From Humibacillus xanthopallidus (lineage in GTDB: Bacteria; Actinomycetota; Actinomycetes; Actinomycetales; Dermatophilaceae): a stretch of DNA of 64,000 bases. Made by a program: the position numbers and the translations under genes. The DNA is taken from positions 434,001 to 498,000 of the forward strand of contig NZ_VFPM01000002.1 in NCBI RefSeq assembly GCF_006716675.1, given 5' to 3'. The notes under the pieces were generated by a model. It was given only the letters and a program-made list of their open reading frames with translations. It was not told the origin of the DNA and searched no databases. Positions 22,038 through 30,059 of this stretch are shown here, in pieces; within the stretch, counting starts at the first letter, position 1; the number at the start of each line of letters is the position of its first letter.

Positions 22038-24395
22038 TCAGGTCAGGCCGCGCTCGGCGTTGAGTCGCTCGAGCCGCGCGCCGACCTCCGCCGGCACGAC
22101 GCCGGTGCCCGGGAAGCCGAGGATTCGGCCGACGGGGGCTGACCCGATGAGCTTGACCATGTCGGGGTCGTCGAGGAAGCGGGAGAGTCCCTCTCGGACG
22201 AGCTGCGCCGCCTCCGGGTCGGCCATGACCTCGTCGAGCGACGACTCGAGCGTGAGGGGCATCGCGACCTCGTCGCCCACGACGGCGACCGTCTCGCTGC
22301 CCCGGATGTCACGGCTCGATGCGCCGACCTCGACGGCATACGACCCGCCCTCGACGACCCACGCACCAGCGCGGATGTCCCAGCAGGCCAGGTCTGCTCG
22401 GCTCACGCGCAGCTCGACGACGCGGCTCTCACCCGCGGCCAGGGCGACCGAGCCAAAGGCCTTCAGCTCGCGCGGGGGCCGCGCCACGTCGGAGGACGCG
22501 AGGCCGGTGTAGACCTGCACGACCTCACGTCCGTCGCGCTCGCCGGTGTTCGTCACCGTGACGCTCACCGCGAGCCCCTCGGCATCCGGCGTCACCGACA
22601 GCCCGGAGTGCTCGAACGTCGTGTAGGACAGTCCGTGGCCGAAGGGGTGGGCGACGTCGAGGTCGCGAGCGTCGTACCACCGGTAGCCGACGAAGAGCCC
22701 CTCGCCGTAGCGCACGTGACCGCGCTCGCCCGGGAAGTCGAGGTAGGCGGGGGAGTCCTGCAGTCGGTGGGGGATCGTCTCGGCGAGGCGCCCCGAGGGG
22801 TTGACGGCGCCGTAGAGCACGTCCGCGACGGCGGTGCCGCCGGCCTGACCGAGCAGCCAGCCCTCGACGACGGCGGCCGAGCGGTCCGCGACCTCACCGA
22901 GGCGCACGACCCCGCCGTTGGACAGCACGACGACGACGCGCGGGTTCGCGTCGGCAACAGCGCCGAGCAGGGCCACCTGCTCCGCGGGCAGCTCGATGTC
23001 GGCGCGGTCGAAGCCCTCCGACTCCAGCTCGGCGGGCAGGCCGAGGAAGAGCACGGCGACGTCGCTCGCCGCCGCTGCGGCCACGGCCTCGCGCACGAGC
23101 TCCTCGCCGGTCTGGGCGGCTGCGGCGGCGGGGTCCGTGTCGCCGAGGACGAAGCCCGCGGCATACGTCACGGTGCCCTCGGCGGCGTGCTCGCGCATGC
23201 CGTCGAGCGCCGTGTCGAGTCGGGTCGGGTTGATGAGGGAGCTTCCGGCGCCCTGGTAGCGCGGCTGGGCCGCGAACGCGCCGATCACTGCGACCCGGGT
23301 CGTGGGCGCGAGGGGGAGGATGCCGTCGTTCTCGAGCAGCACGACGCTGCGCGCGGCCACCTCGCGGGCGAGGGCGTGGTGGGCATCCACGTCATAGCCC
23401 GCCCCTTCGACGCGATGGCTGCCTCCGGAGTCGTGGCCATCGCGTCGCAACGCCTTCTGCACGAGGTCGACGACGCGGGTCGCGGCGAGGTCGAGCGCCG
23501 CTTCCGCGAGGCTGCCGTCGCGGACCGCCGCGACGACCTCGGCGTCGGTGCGGCCCTCGCTCGACGGCATCTCGAGGTCGAGTCCGGCAGCCACGCCGGC
23601 GACGCGGTCATCGACCGCACCCCAGTCCGACATGACGAGGCCTGTGAAGCCCCACTCGCCGCGCAACACGTCGGTGAGCAGCCAGCGGTTCTGCGACGCA
23701 TAGGTGCCGTTGATCTTGTTGTAGGAGCACATGAGCGTCCACGGCTCGGCCTCCGTCACGACGCGCTGGAAGCCGCGGAGGTAGATCTCGCGCAGGGGCC
23801 GCTCGTCGACGTCGGCCGAGACGCGCATGCGGTCGGCCTCCTGGTTGTTGGCCGCGAAGTGCTTCAGCGAGGCCCCGACCCCTTGGCTCTGCAGTCCGCG
23901 CACGAGCGCGGCGCCGAGGACGCCGGAGACGAAAGGGTCCTCCGAGAGGTACTCGAAGTTCCGTCCGCACAGCGGGGAGCGCTTGATGTTGATGCCGGGG
24001 CCGAGAAGCACCCCGACGCCCTCGGCCGCGGCCTCCTCGCCGAGCGCGACGCCGACACGCTCGAGCAGGTCGGGGTCGAAGGTCGAGCCGAGGGCAACGG
24101 CCGGGGGAAAGCACGTGGCCGGCACGCTGTCGGCGAGACCGACGTGGTCGGCACCCCCACGCTGCTTGCGGACGCCGTGCGGCCCGTCGGTCAGCAGGAC
24201 CTCGGGGATGCCGGCCCGTGAGACGCCCTGGGTGAACCAGAAGCTCGACCCGCTCGTGAGCGACGCCTTCTCCTCGAGCGTGAGCCCGGCGACGACCTCC
24301 TCGGGGAGCAGGGCGAGCATCGCGGCCACGCCGGGGGCCCCTCCGGTGGTGCGGCCGGGCCCGTTCTCTGTGGCGTCAGGCTGAAGGTCGGTCAT
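22038..24395 (-). CDS. Glycoside hydrolase family 3 beta-glucosidase-type enzyme
   Basis: A 785-residue cytosolic glycosidase (no signal peptide). The N-terminal TIM-barrel domain holds GPGINIKRSPLCGRNFEYLS, KHFAANNQE and the nucleophile region VMSDWGAV. The second alpha/beta sandwich domain follows (VVLLENDGILPLAP), then a fibronectin-III-like domain with the GHGLSYTTFEHS motif. These fit bacterial beta-glucosidases of GH3. AAAGGA lies six bases before ATG 24395. It is divergent from a TetR gene with a palindrome between them. Its 3' end is only nine bases from the rhodanese gene. Confidence 0.92.
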   Translation of the reverse strand: MTDLQPDATENGPGRTTGGAPGVAAMLALLPEEVVAGLTLEEKASLTSGSSFWFTQGVSRAGIPEVLLTDGPHGVRKQRGGADHVGLADSVPATCFPPAVALGSTFDPDLLERVGVALGEEAAAEGVGVLLGPGINIKRSPLCGRNFEYLSEDPFVSGVLGAALVRGLQSQGVGASLKHFAANNQEADRMRVSADVDERPLREIYLRGFQRVVTEAEPWTLMCSYNKINGTYASQNRWLLTDVLRGEWGFTGLVMSDWGAVDDRVAGVAAGLDLEMPSSEGRTDAEVVAAVRDGSLAEAALDLAATRVVDLVQKALRRDGHDSGGSHRVEGAGYDVDAHHALAREVAARSVVLLENDGILPLAPTTRVAVIGAFAAQPRYQGAGSSLINPTRLDTALDGMREHAAEGTVTYAAGFVLGDTDPAAAAAQTGEELVREAVAAAAASDVAVLFLGLPAELESEGFDRADIELPAEQVALLGAVADANPRVVVVLSNGGVVRLGEVADRSAAVVEGWLLGQAGGTAVADVLYGAVNPSGRLAETIPHRLQDSPAYLDFPGERGHVRYGEGLFVGYRWYDARDLDVAHPFGHGLSYTTFEHSGLSVTPDAEGLAVSVTVTNTGERDGREVVQVYTGLASSDVARPPRELKAFGSVALAAGESRVVELRVSRADLACWDIRAGAWVVEGGSYAVEVGASSRDIRGSETVAVVGDEVAMPLTLESSLDEVMADPEAAQLVREGLSRFLDDPDMVKLIGSAPVGRILGFPGTGVVPAEVGARLERLNAERGLT

Positions 24396-24434
24396 CGTCG
24401 TCCTTTCGAAGGGCCGCTCCGGCGCGGGCCAACC

Positions 24435-24457
24435 AAAACCATACGACGTTCGGTTTT
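24435..24457. promoter_or_regulatory. Palindromic operator between GH3 and TetR genes
   Basis: AAAACC at 24435-24440 and GGTTTT at 24452-24457 are the ends of an imperfect 23-bp palindrome whose inner arms also match (ACG/CGT). It lies in the short divergent region and overlaps the area where both promoters must be. The TetR-family protein encoded on the plus side is the natural candidate to bind it and control both genes. Confidence 0.6.
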
Positions 24458-24485
24458 CATGGCGCAAGGGTCGTACGATGCCGAC

Positions 24486-25064
24486 ATGGGTCGGCGGGGT
24501 GCATACGCAAAGGGTGTCGCCAAGCGCGAGGAGATCCTCGACGCCGCCCTGACCGTCATCGCCCGCAACGGCTACCAGCGCACCTCGGTGCGCGACATCG
24601 CCGAGGCCGTGGGCCTCAGCCAAGCGGGTCTGCTGCACTACTTCGCGTCGAAGGAGGCCCTCTTCGCCGAGGTCCTGCGTCGCCGCGACGAGGTCGACCG
24701 GGAGCGGATGCCGGCTGACCCCGCCGCCCGGGTCGAGGGGCTCATCGAGATCATGAGGCACAACGCCGACGTGCCCGGCCTCGTGCAGCTCTATGCGGAG
24801 CTCTCGACCGAGGCGTCGCACCCCGAGCACGCCGCGCACGACTTCTTCACACAGCGGTATGCCGTCCTGCGCCGCGAGCTCGGCGAGACCGTTCGGGCGG
24901 CGCAGGAGCGAGGTGAGCTCTCGACGTCGCTGGACGCGGAGTCCGTGGCCACCATCCTGCTCGCCTCGGCCGACGGGCTGCAGACGCAGTGGATGCTGGA
25001 GCCGGGCCTCGACATGGCCGCACGGCTCGAGCACCTGTGGGCTGCGCTGTGTCGCGTGCCCTGA
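24486..25064 (+). CDS. TetR-family transcriptional regulator
   Basis: A one-component repressor of 192 residues. The N-terminal helix-turn-helix reads TSVRDIAEAVGLSQAGLLHY, followed by the FASKEALFAEVL motif, and the C-terminal ligand domain ends LEHLWAALCRVP. I chose ATG 24486 because relatives begin MxRRGxYAKGVAKREEIL and because the alternative ATG 24459 almost touches the palindrome. It probably represses the divergent GH3 gene and perhaps itself and the esterase gene that follows 31 bp downstream; the inducer may be a glucoside. Confidence 0.85.
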   Translation: MGRRGAYAKGVAKREEILDAALTVIARNGYQRTSVRDIAEAVGLSQAGLLHYFASKEALFAEVLRRRDEVDRERMPADPAARVEGLIEIMRHNADVPGLVQLYAELSTEASHPEHAAHDFFTQRYAVLRRELGETVRAAQERGELSTSLDAESVATILLASADGLQTQWMLEPGLDMAARLEHLWAALCRVP

Positions 25065-25095
25065 CGTGAAACCGACTGGCCGAGAGAGGATCCCG

Positions 25096-26586
25096 ATGGA
25101 CGACGAGCGCACCGCAGCGCCAGAGGTGATGACGGCGGCGGGCCGCGTGCGCGGCTCCTGGCGCGGCGGATCCGCCGCGTTCCTCGGCATCCCCTTCGCC
25201 GAGCCACCCATCGGCACGAGGCGTTTCGCTGCGCCACAGCCCAAGGGGCACTGGCCCGGCGTGCTCGACGCGACGGCATACGGGCCGACGCCGCAGCGAC
25301 AGGCGCTGTCGGCGACGACGCTCATCCCCGAGCCCTCGGTGCCGGGGGAGTCGACGCTCAACGTCAACGTCTTCACTCCCAACCCCGAGCGGCCAACGGA
25401 CACAGGCCTGCCCGTGCTCGTGTGGATACACGGCGGCGGTTTCGTCGCCGGCTCGCCCGCGAGCCCGTGGTACGACGGCCGCTCCTTCAACCGCGACGGC
25501 GTCGTCACCGTAACCGTGTCCTACCGGCTCGGCTTCGACGGCTTCGGATGGATCGAAGGTGCACCGCAGAACCGGGGCGTGCTCGACTGGCTGCTCGCCC
25601 TCCGGTGGGTCCAGGACAACATCGCGGCCTTCGGCGGCGACCCCTCCCGCGTGACGATCGCGGGCCAGTCGGCCGGCGGCGCAGCGGTGCTGACGCTCCT
25701 CGGCATGCCGGCAGCGCAGGGCCTCTTCTCGGGGGCGTGGTCGCTCTCCGGGCTCGTGCCGGGCATCACCGCTGTCGCGGCGCAGCGGTATGCCGTCCGG
25801 CTCGCTGCCGCTGCAGGTGTCACGGCCGATCGGGCGGGCTTCGCCTCGCTCGAGGAGACCGAGCTGCTCGCACACCAGGACGCGCTCGCGGCAGGAGGGG
25901 ATGGGGAGGGACGGTCGCCCCTCGACGAGGCGCTGTCGCCTGCCCGTGACCTCGTGACCGAGGGGCTGCGCCTGGGCCCGGTCATTGACGGCGAGCTCGT
26001 GCCCACGCCGACGCTCGACGCCTACCGCGCCGGCGTCGGCAGCGACGTGCCACTGGTGCTGGGGGCGACGGACGACGAGTTCTCGCTGCTCGTCCACGGG
26101 GCTCGTGAGCCGCTGGACGCCGTCTCGGGGTCGGACGCCCTCGCCGCACTCGGGCTGGCAGGGCCGACCCTCGACGCCTACCTCGCGGCGCACGCGGACG
26201 TGGCGACCTCGGACCTCGTCGGCCGTTACGTCACCGACCGGCTCTTCCGCAGCGCCACGCTCGAGGTCCTCGCGGCCCGGGCGGGTGCCCGGTCGTGGCT
26301 CTACCGCTTCGCGTGGCCCTCGCCGGCCTTCGGCGATGCGGTGCACTGCCTCGACGTGCCGTTCTGGTTCGACTGCCTCGACTCCGAGCGGGTCGCACAG
26401 GTGGCGGGGCCCACTCCGCCGCAGGCTCTGGCAGACGAGATCCACGGCGCTGCAGTCGGTTTCGTCGCGGACGGCGACCCCGGGTGGCCGTTGTGGTCTG
26501 AGCCCCAACGGCCCACCCGGGTCTTCGACACGCCCTCCGTCATCGAGTCGGACGGCTATGCCGACACGCGGTCGCTGCTGGAGTGA
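25096..26586 (+). CDS. Type-B carboxylesterase
   Basis: A 496-residue alpha/beta-hydrolase of the carboxylesterase/lipase (COesterase) family. The nucleophile elbow is GQSAGG with Ser192; the oxyanion-hole motif is WIHGGGF; the early FLGIPFAEPPIGTRRF is a family signature. The catalytic His is probably in GDAVHCLDVPFWF. There is no signal peptide. GAGAGGA precedes ATG 25096. It follows the TetR gene, so both may be in the glucoside/ester-utilisation unit with the GH3 enzyme. Confidence 0.9.
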   Translation: MDDERTAAPEVMTAAGRVRGSWRGGSAAFLGIPFAEPPIGTRRFAAPQPKGHWPGVLDATAYGPTPQRQALSATTLIPEPSVPGESTLNVNVFTPNPERPTDTGLPVLVWIHGGGFVAGSPASPWYDGRSFNRDGVVTVTVSYRLGFDGFGWIEGAPQNRGVLDWLLALRWVQDNIAAFGGDPSRVTIAGQSAGGAAVLTLLGMPAAQGLFSGAWSLSGLVPGITAVAAQRYAVRLAAAAGVTADRAGFASLEETELLAHQDALAAGGDGEGRSPLDEALSPARDLVTEGLRLGPVIDGELVPTPTLDAYRAGVGSDVPLVLGATDDEFSLLVHGAREPLDAVSGSDALAALGLAGPTLDAYLAAHADVATSDLVGRYVTDRLFRSATLEVLAARAGARSWLYRFAWPSPAFGDAVHCLDVPFWFDCLDSERVAQVAGPTPPQALADEIHGAAVGFVADGDPGWPLWSEPQRPTRVFDTPSVIESDGYADTRSLLE

Positions 26587-26601
26587 CGCCCTCGTCGCCC
26601 A

Positions 26602-27981
26602 TCAGGACGCGACGGCGTGCACGAGCGACCAGGCGTTGAAGCCACCGAGGATGTCGGACACGTCGCGGAACCCCTTGGCGCGCAGGAGGCTGGCGCCGAC
26701 GCTGCTGCGCCACCCACCGGCGCAGTAGACGACGACCGGCTTGGCGGGGTCGAGCTCGTCACTGCGACGGGCGAGCTCGGCGAGCGGGATGTGCCGTGCC
26801 CCGGGCAGCATGCCGGCCTCGAGCTCTCCGGCGTTGCGGATGTCGACGAGCTGGACGTCGCCAGACGCGGCGGCATCCTCGACCTGGGTCGCGGTGAGCC
26901 GGCTGGCCCGCTCCACGCGGTCCTGGTGCGAGAGGAAGTACGCCTCCGGGTCGGGAACGTAGCCGAGCACGTTGTCGAAGCCGATGCGCGCGAAGCGCGT
27001 CGCGACCTCCTGCTCCTGGCCCTCGGGCGCGATGATGACGACGCGCTGCTCGGGGGTGAGCACGCTGCCGACGGTCTCGGCCATGCGGCCGTCCCAGGGT
27101 ACGTTGACCGAGCCCTTGACGTGGCCGGCGGCGAACTCCATCTGGTCACGCGCGTCGTCGAGCACTGCGCCGGCGGCGAGGGCGGCGTCGACCTCGTCGT
27201 CGGTGAGCGCGGGGATCGCCGCGTCGGTGCTGCGCACGTCACGCCCCTGCTTGTTGAGGGTCGCGTTGTAGACGAAGTAGGCCGGTGCGGGCGGCTGACC
27301 GGCGGTGACGACCTCGAGGAAGTCGGCCTCGCTCATCGGCTGGCAGGCGTAGTTGAAGGCGCGCTGCTCGCCGATCGTCGACTGCCGCTCGGTGGAGAGG
27401 TTCTTGCCGCATGAGGAGCCGGCGCCGTGGGCGGGGAAGACTCGCACGGCGTCGGGCAGGCCCATGAGCTTGTGCTGGACGGAGTCGTAGAGCATCCGGC
27501 CGAGCTCGTCGGCGGTGACGCCGTCGGAGGCGAGCAGGTCGGGACGGCCCACGTCGCCGATGAAGAGGGCGTCGCCGGTGAGCACGCCGTATGCCGTGTC
27601 GTCCTCGGCGTGCTCGTACACGAGGACGCTGATGGACTCGGGCGTGTGGCCCGGGGTCGCCATGATCTCCAGCGTCACGTCTCCGAGGCTGATCCGCTCG
27701 CCGTCCTCGAGGGATCGCACCTCGAACTCGGGCTGTGCGGCGGAGCCGTACCCGATCCAGGCGCCCGTCTCGCGGGCCAGCTCGAGGTGGCCGGAGAGGA
27801 AGTCGGCGTGGAAGTGGGTGTTGATGATGCCGACGATCGTCAGGCCGTGGGCCGACGCGTCGTCGAGGTACTCCGCCACGTCACGCCGCGGGTCGACGAC
27901 GACAGCCTGGCCGGTCGTCTCGTCGCCCACGAGGTAGGACGCCTGCGAGAGGCAGTCGAGGTAGTACTGGCTGAAGTACAT
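26602..27981 (-). CDS. Persulfide dioxygenase-like MBL protein with two rhodanese domains
   Basis: A 459-residue cytosolic protein. Residues 1 to about 250 are a metallo-beta-lactamase domain with the metal motif THFHADFLSGH and the later GDALFIGDVGRPDL, as in persulfide dioxygenases (ETHE1/CstB). Two rhodanese-like domains follow; the first (EFAAGHVKGSVNVPWDG) lacks a clear active-site Cys, the second has it in VVYCAGGWRSS. The combination is that of CstB, which oxidises persulfides and releases thiosulfate. AAGGAG precedes ATG 27981, and a CsoR/CstR-type palindrome lies 48 bp upstream. Confidence 0.9.
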   Translation of the reverse strand: MYFSQYYLDCLSQASYLVGDETTGQAVVVDPRRDVAEYLDDASAHGLTIVGIINTHFHADFLSGHLELARETGAWIGYGSAAQPEFEVRSLEDGERISLGDVTLEIMATPGHTPESISVLVYEHAEDDTAYGVLTGDALFIGDVGRPDLLASDGVTADELGRMLYDSVQHKLMGLPDAVRVFPAHGAGSSCGKNLSTERQSTIGEQRAFNYACQPMSEADFLEVVTAGQPPAPAYFVYNATLNKQGRDVRSTDAAIPALTDDEVDAALAAGAVLDDARDQMEFAAGHVKGSVNVPWDGRMAETVGSVLTPEQRVVIIAPEGQEQEVATRFARIGFDNVLGYVPDPEAYFLSHQDRVERASRLTATQVEDAAASGDVQLVDIRNAGELEAGMLPGARHIPLAELARRSDELDPAKPVVVYCAGGWRSSVGASLLRAKGFRDVSDILGGFNAWSLVHAVAS

Positions 27982-28028
27982 GAGTCTCCTTCGGGTTGCG
28001 GCAGCAGCTCTTGGCACCATCGTAACCC

Positions 28029-28044
28029 ATACCCCTAGGGGTAT
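28029..28044. promoter_or_regulatory. CsoR/CstR-type operator, ATACCCCTAGGGGTAT
   Basis: A perfect 16-bp palindrome upstream of the persulfide dioxygenase-rhodanese gene. It shares the ATACCCC/GGGGTAT arms and the two-base centre with the site before the rhodanese gene at 21659-21676. Both genes handle sulfane sulfur, so one persulfide-sensing CstR-like repressor encoded elsewhere probably controls both. Confidence 0.8.
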
Positions 28045-28177
28045 ATTCCGACTCCCCTCGTGATCCTTCACGGAGGCTTCACACGCGGGAGGCCAGGCCC
28101 TTCACGGCCGCGAGGTTGACTCGAACCAGAGGGAGTCGGAAAGACCCCCGAGAGCCACCACGATGAAGGAGCAGACC

Positions 28178-28906
28178 ATGAAGACCACCTGGAGGACCCG
28201 CACAGCCGTCATTGCCGGCGCGACCCTGGTCCTCGCCGGCGGGGCGTCGGTGGCGATCGCCGGTGCCACCACGGTCACGGGCACCGTGCCGACCGTCGCC
28301 ACTGCGTCGTCGGTCGACACCGCGACCGCGACGGGGCTGGCCTTCACCCGGGAGGAGGAGCGGATGGCCCGTGACCTCTACCAGGCGTTCTCCGACCAGT
28401 ACGACGGGGCGATGCCCTTCCGCATGATCGTCAACAGCGAGCAGCGGCACTACGACGCGGTCGGCACCCTGCTGACCCGCTACGGCATCGCCGACCCGTC
28501 TGCCGGGAAGTCGGCAGGCAGCTATGCCGACCCGACGATCCAGAAGCTCTACGACGGCTGGCTGGCCGAGGGCAAGAAGTCGCTGGCCGCGGCATACGGC
28601 GTCGGTGTCGCCCTCGAGAAGCGCGACATCGCCGACCTCGACACCGCGATCGCCGCCACGACGGCGACGGACGCCAAGGCCCTCTACACCCAGCTGCAGA
28701 ACGCGTCGAAGCACCACCTCGCCGCGTTCGAGGCCGCTGTCGACGGCCGCACGATGGAGCCGGGCACCGGAATGGGGATGGGGGCCGGCACGGGGATGGG
28801 TCGTGGCTACGGCAACGGTCCCGGAGCCGGCCAGGGCCGGATGGGCCCGGGCAACGGGACGGGCCCGGTCGGTGACTGCCCGATGGCGGACTCGACCGAC
28901 TCGTGA
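28178..28906 (+). CDS. Exported DUF2202 protein (ferritin-like fold)
   Basis: A 242-residue secreted or anchored protein. Residues 1 to about 30 are a signal peptide. The DUF2202 region begins FTREEERMARDLYQAFSDQY and continues IVNSEQRHYDAVGTLL and ALEKRDIADLD; the conserved Glu/His residues (EEE, SEQRH) resemble a ferritin-like di-metal site. The C-terminus is Gly/Met-rich (GMGMGAGTGMGRG), a composition seen in copper- or metal-binding tails. I chose ATG 28178 because AAGGAG lies seven bases upstream; ATG 28163 is five codons earlier. Confidence 0.8.
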   Translation: MKTTWRTRTAVIAGATLVLAGGASVAIAGATTVTGTVPTVATASSVDTATATGLAFTREEERMARDLYQAFSDQYDGAMPFRMIVNSEQRHYDAVGTLLTRYGIADPSAGKSAGSYADPTIQKLYDGWLAEGKKSLAAAYGVGVALEKRDIADLDTAIAATTATDAKALYTQLQNASKHHLAAFEAAVDGRTMEPGTGMGMGAGTGMGRGYGNGPGAGQGRMGPGNGTGPVGDCPMADSTDS

Positions 28907-28921
28907 TCGCCTCGCAGGCCC

Positions 28922-28961
28922 GTGGAGGGTTGGCGTTGCCAGGGCAGCGCCAACCCTCCAC
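28922..28961. terminator. 40-bp hairpin, copy 1 of an identical pair
   Basis: The stem GTGGAGGGTTGGCG (28922-28935) pairs with CGCCAACCCTCCAC (28948-28961), with a further TGCC/GGCA inner stem. It begins 15 bases after the DUF2202 stop and 25 bases from the end of the convergent pseudogene, so it can terminate both. The same 40 bases occur exactly at 30001-30040. Confidence 0.85.
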
Positions 28962-28985
28962 GCGACTCCGTCCTGATCCCCCCCA

Positions 28986-29926
28986 TCAGGACCGGCGCAG
29001 GGCGCAGTCACAACGCCGGCACGGGCGTGCGCCACCCTGCCAGCCCCGCTGGTTGAGGATGACGGCCAGGTCTCGCGCGGTGACACAGGGCGTGACTGCG
29101 ACGTCGTGCCAGTGGACCCGCACGGTGAGCCATTCGTAGGTGGCGTTGGTGCGGTCGCGGCGGCCGTCCTTCTGCTGGGCTGGCCAACTGGCGTGACCGA
29201 GCCGACCGTCCACCTCGACCTTGAGCCGCTGCTCCTCGTAGTCGTTGTCGCAGATCGTGCGGCCTGGACCGGGTGCCTGCCTCCGAGCGGCCGGGAGGCC
29301 ATGGGCCCGCTCGACGTCGCGCAGGTAGCGGCGCTCGCCGCTGCTCTCGGCCCCTGCTCCGATGTCGTCCAGCACCTCGGACAGGTCCGACCGGTGCGTC
29401 TGGTCCGGACGGCGCTGAAGGGTCAACCGGAGGTTGTGCACCGTGGTCCGTCCGGTTTGGCAGGCCTTCGCGATGAGCGCGACCGCCGTGTCGAGGGACG
29501 CGCCCTGGGCGAGGTCGAAGACCGTGTCGTCGAGACTGATCCGGTGGGCCACTCGCGTTCATCCATCCGCGCCAGCGCATGGCGACTTCGCGTCACGACG
29601 AGGTCTGCGGTCGAGGTCGGCCGTCGCGTGGTCGGCACGACGACGTGGATCCGCGGCCCCGGGCTGGGCACGATGCCCCAGAGATAGCCGGCACTCGAGC
29701 CGGCGAGGGCGCTCGGCGTGCCGATGTGCAGCAGCGCGGCCTGGGCGCTGGTGAGCCAGTCGTCTCGGCCGGGCACCGTCTGGTAGACGCCCCGGTGCAG
29801 CTGGACCCACCGACCGGAGCCCACGCGCCACCGGATCGCGGCGTCGGTCAGTCCCGATGCCAGGGCCCTCTCGCGCGTGACGAGACCGAAGTGCGACCGT
29901 GCGAACGAGGCGAGGTCCTGGGGCAT
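28986..29926 (-). pseudogene. Frameshifted AbiEi/DUF559-like protein (nuclease-like C-terminus)
   Basis: Two reading frames together give one protein of about 310 residues. The first (start ATG 29926) has a helix-turn-helix-like N-terminus (GLTDAAIRWRVGSGRWVQLH, then RGVYQTVPG), as in AbiEi-type antitoxin-domain proteins of actinobacteria. The second frame continues HRISLDDTVFDLAQG and ends in a DUF559/Vsr-like part with VEVDGRLGHA and DRTNATYEWLTVRVHW. The switch is at 29546-29548, where a run of three G (plus strand) would restore the frame if it were four. It could be a true inactivation or a sequencing error. Confidence 0.65.
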
Positions 29927-30000
29927 CGGGCCATGCTGACCACTGTCGGCCCGGGCGCGCTGTGGTTGTCCCCAGCCTGCGGGCCGGCCGCCGGCCCCGT

Positions 30001-30040
30001 GGAGGGTTGGCGTTGCCAGGGCAGCGCCAACCCTCCACAG
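30001..30040. terminator. 40-bp hairpin, copy 2 of an identical pair
   Basis: This is identical to the hairpin at 28922-28961. It lies 20 bases beyond the stop codon of the sensor kinase gene on the minus strand, where it would act as its terminator, and upstream of the frameshifted AbiEi-like gene. The two copies therefore enclose exactly that gene. Confidence 0.85.
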
Positions 30041-30059
30041 GGCCGATCCACCAGAGGGG

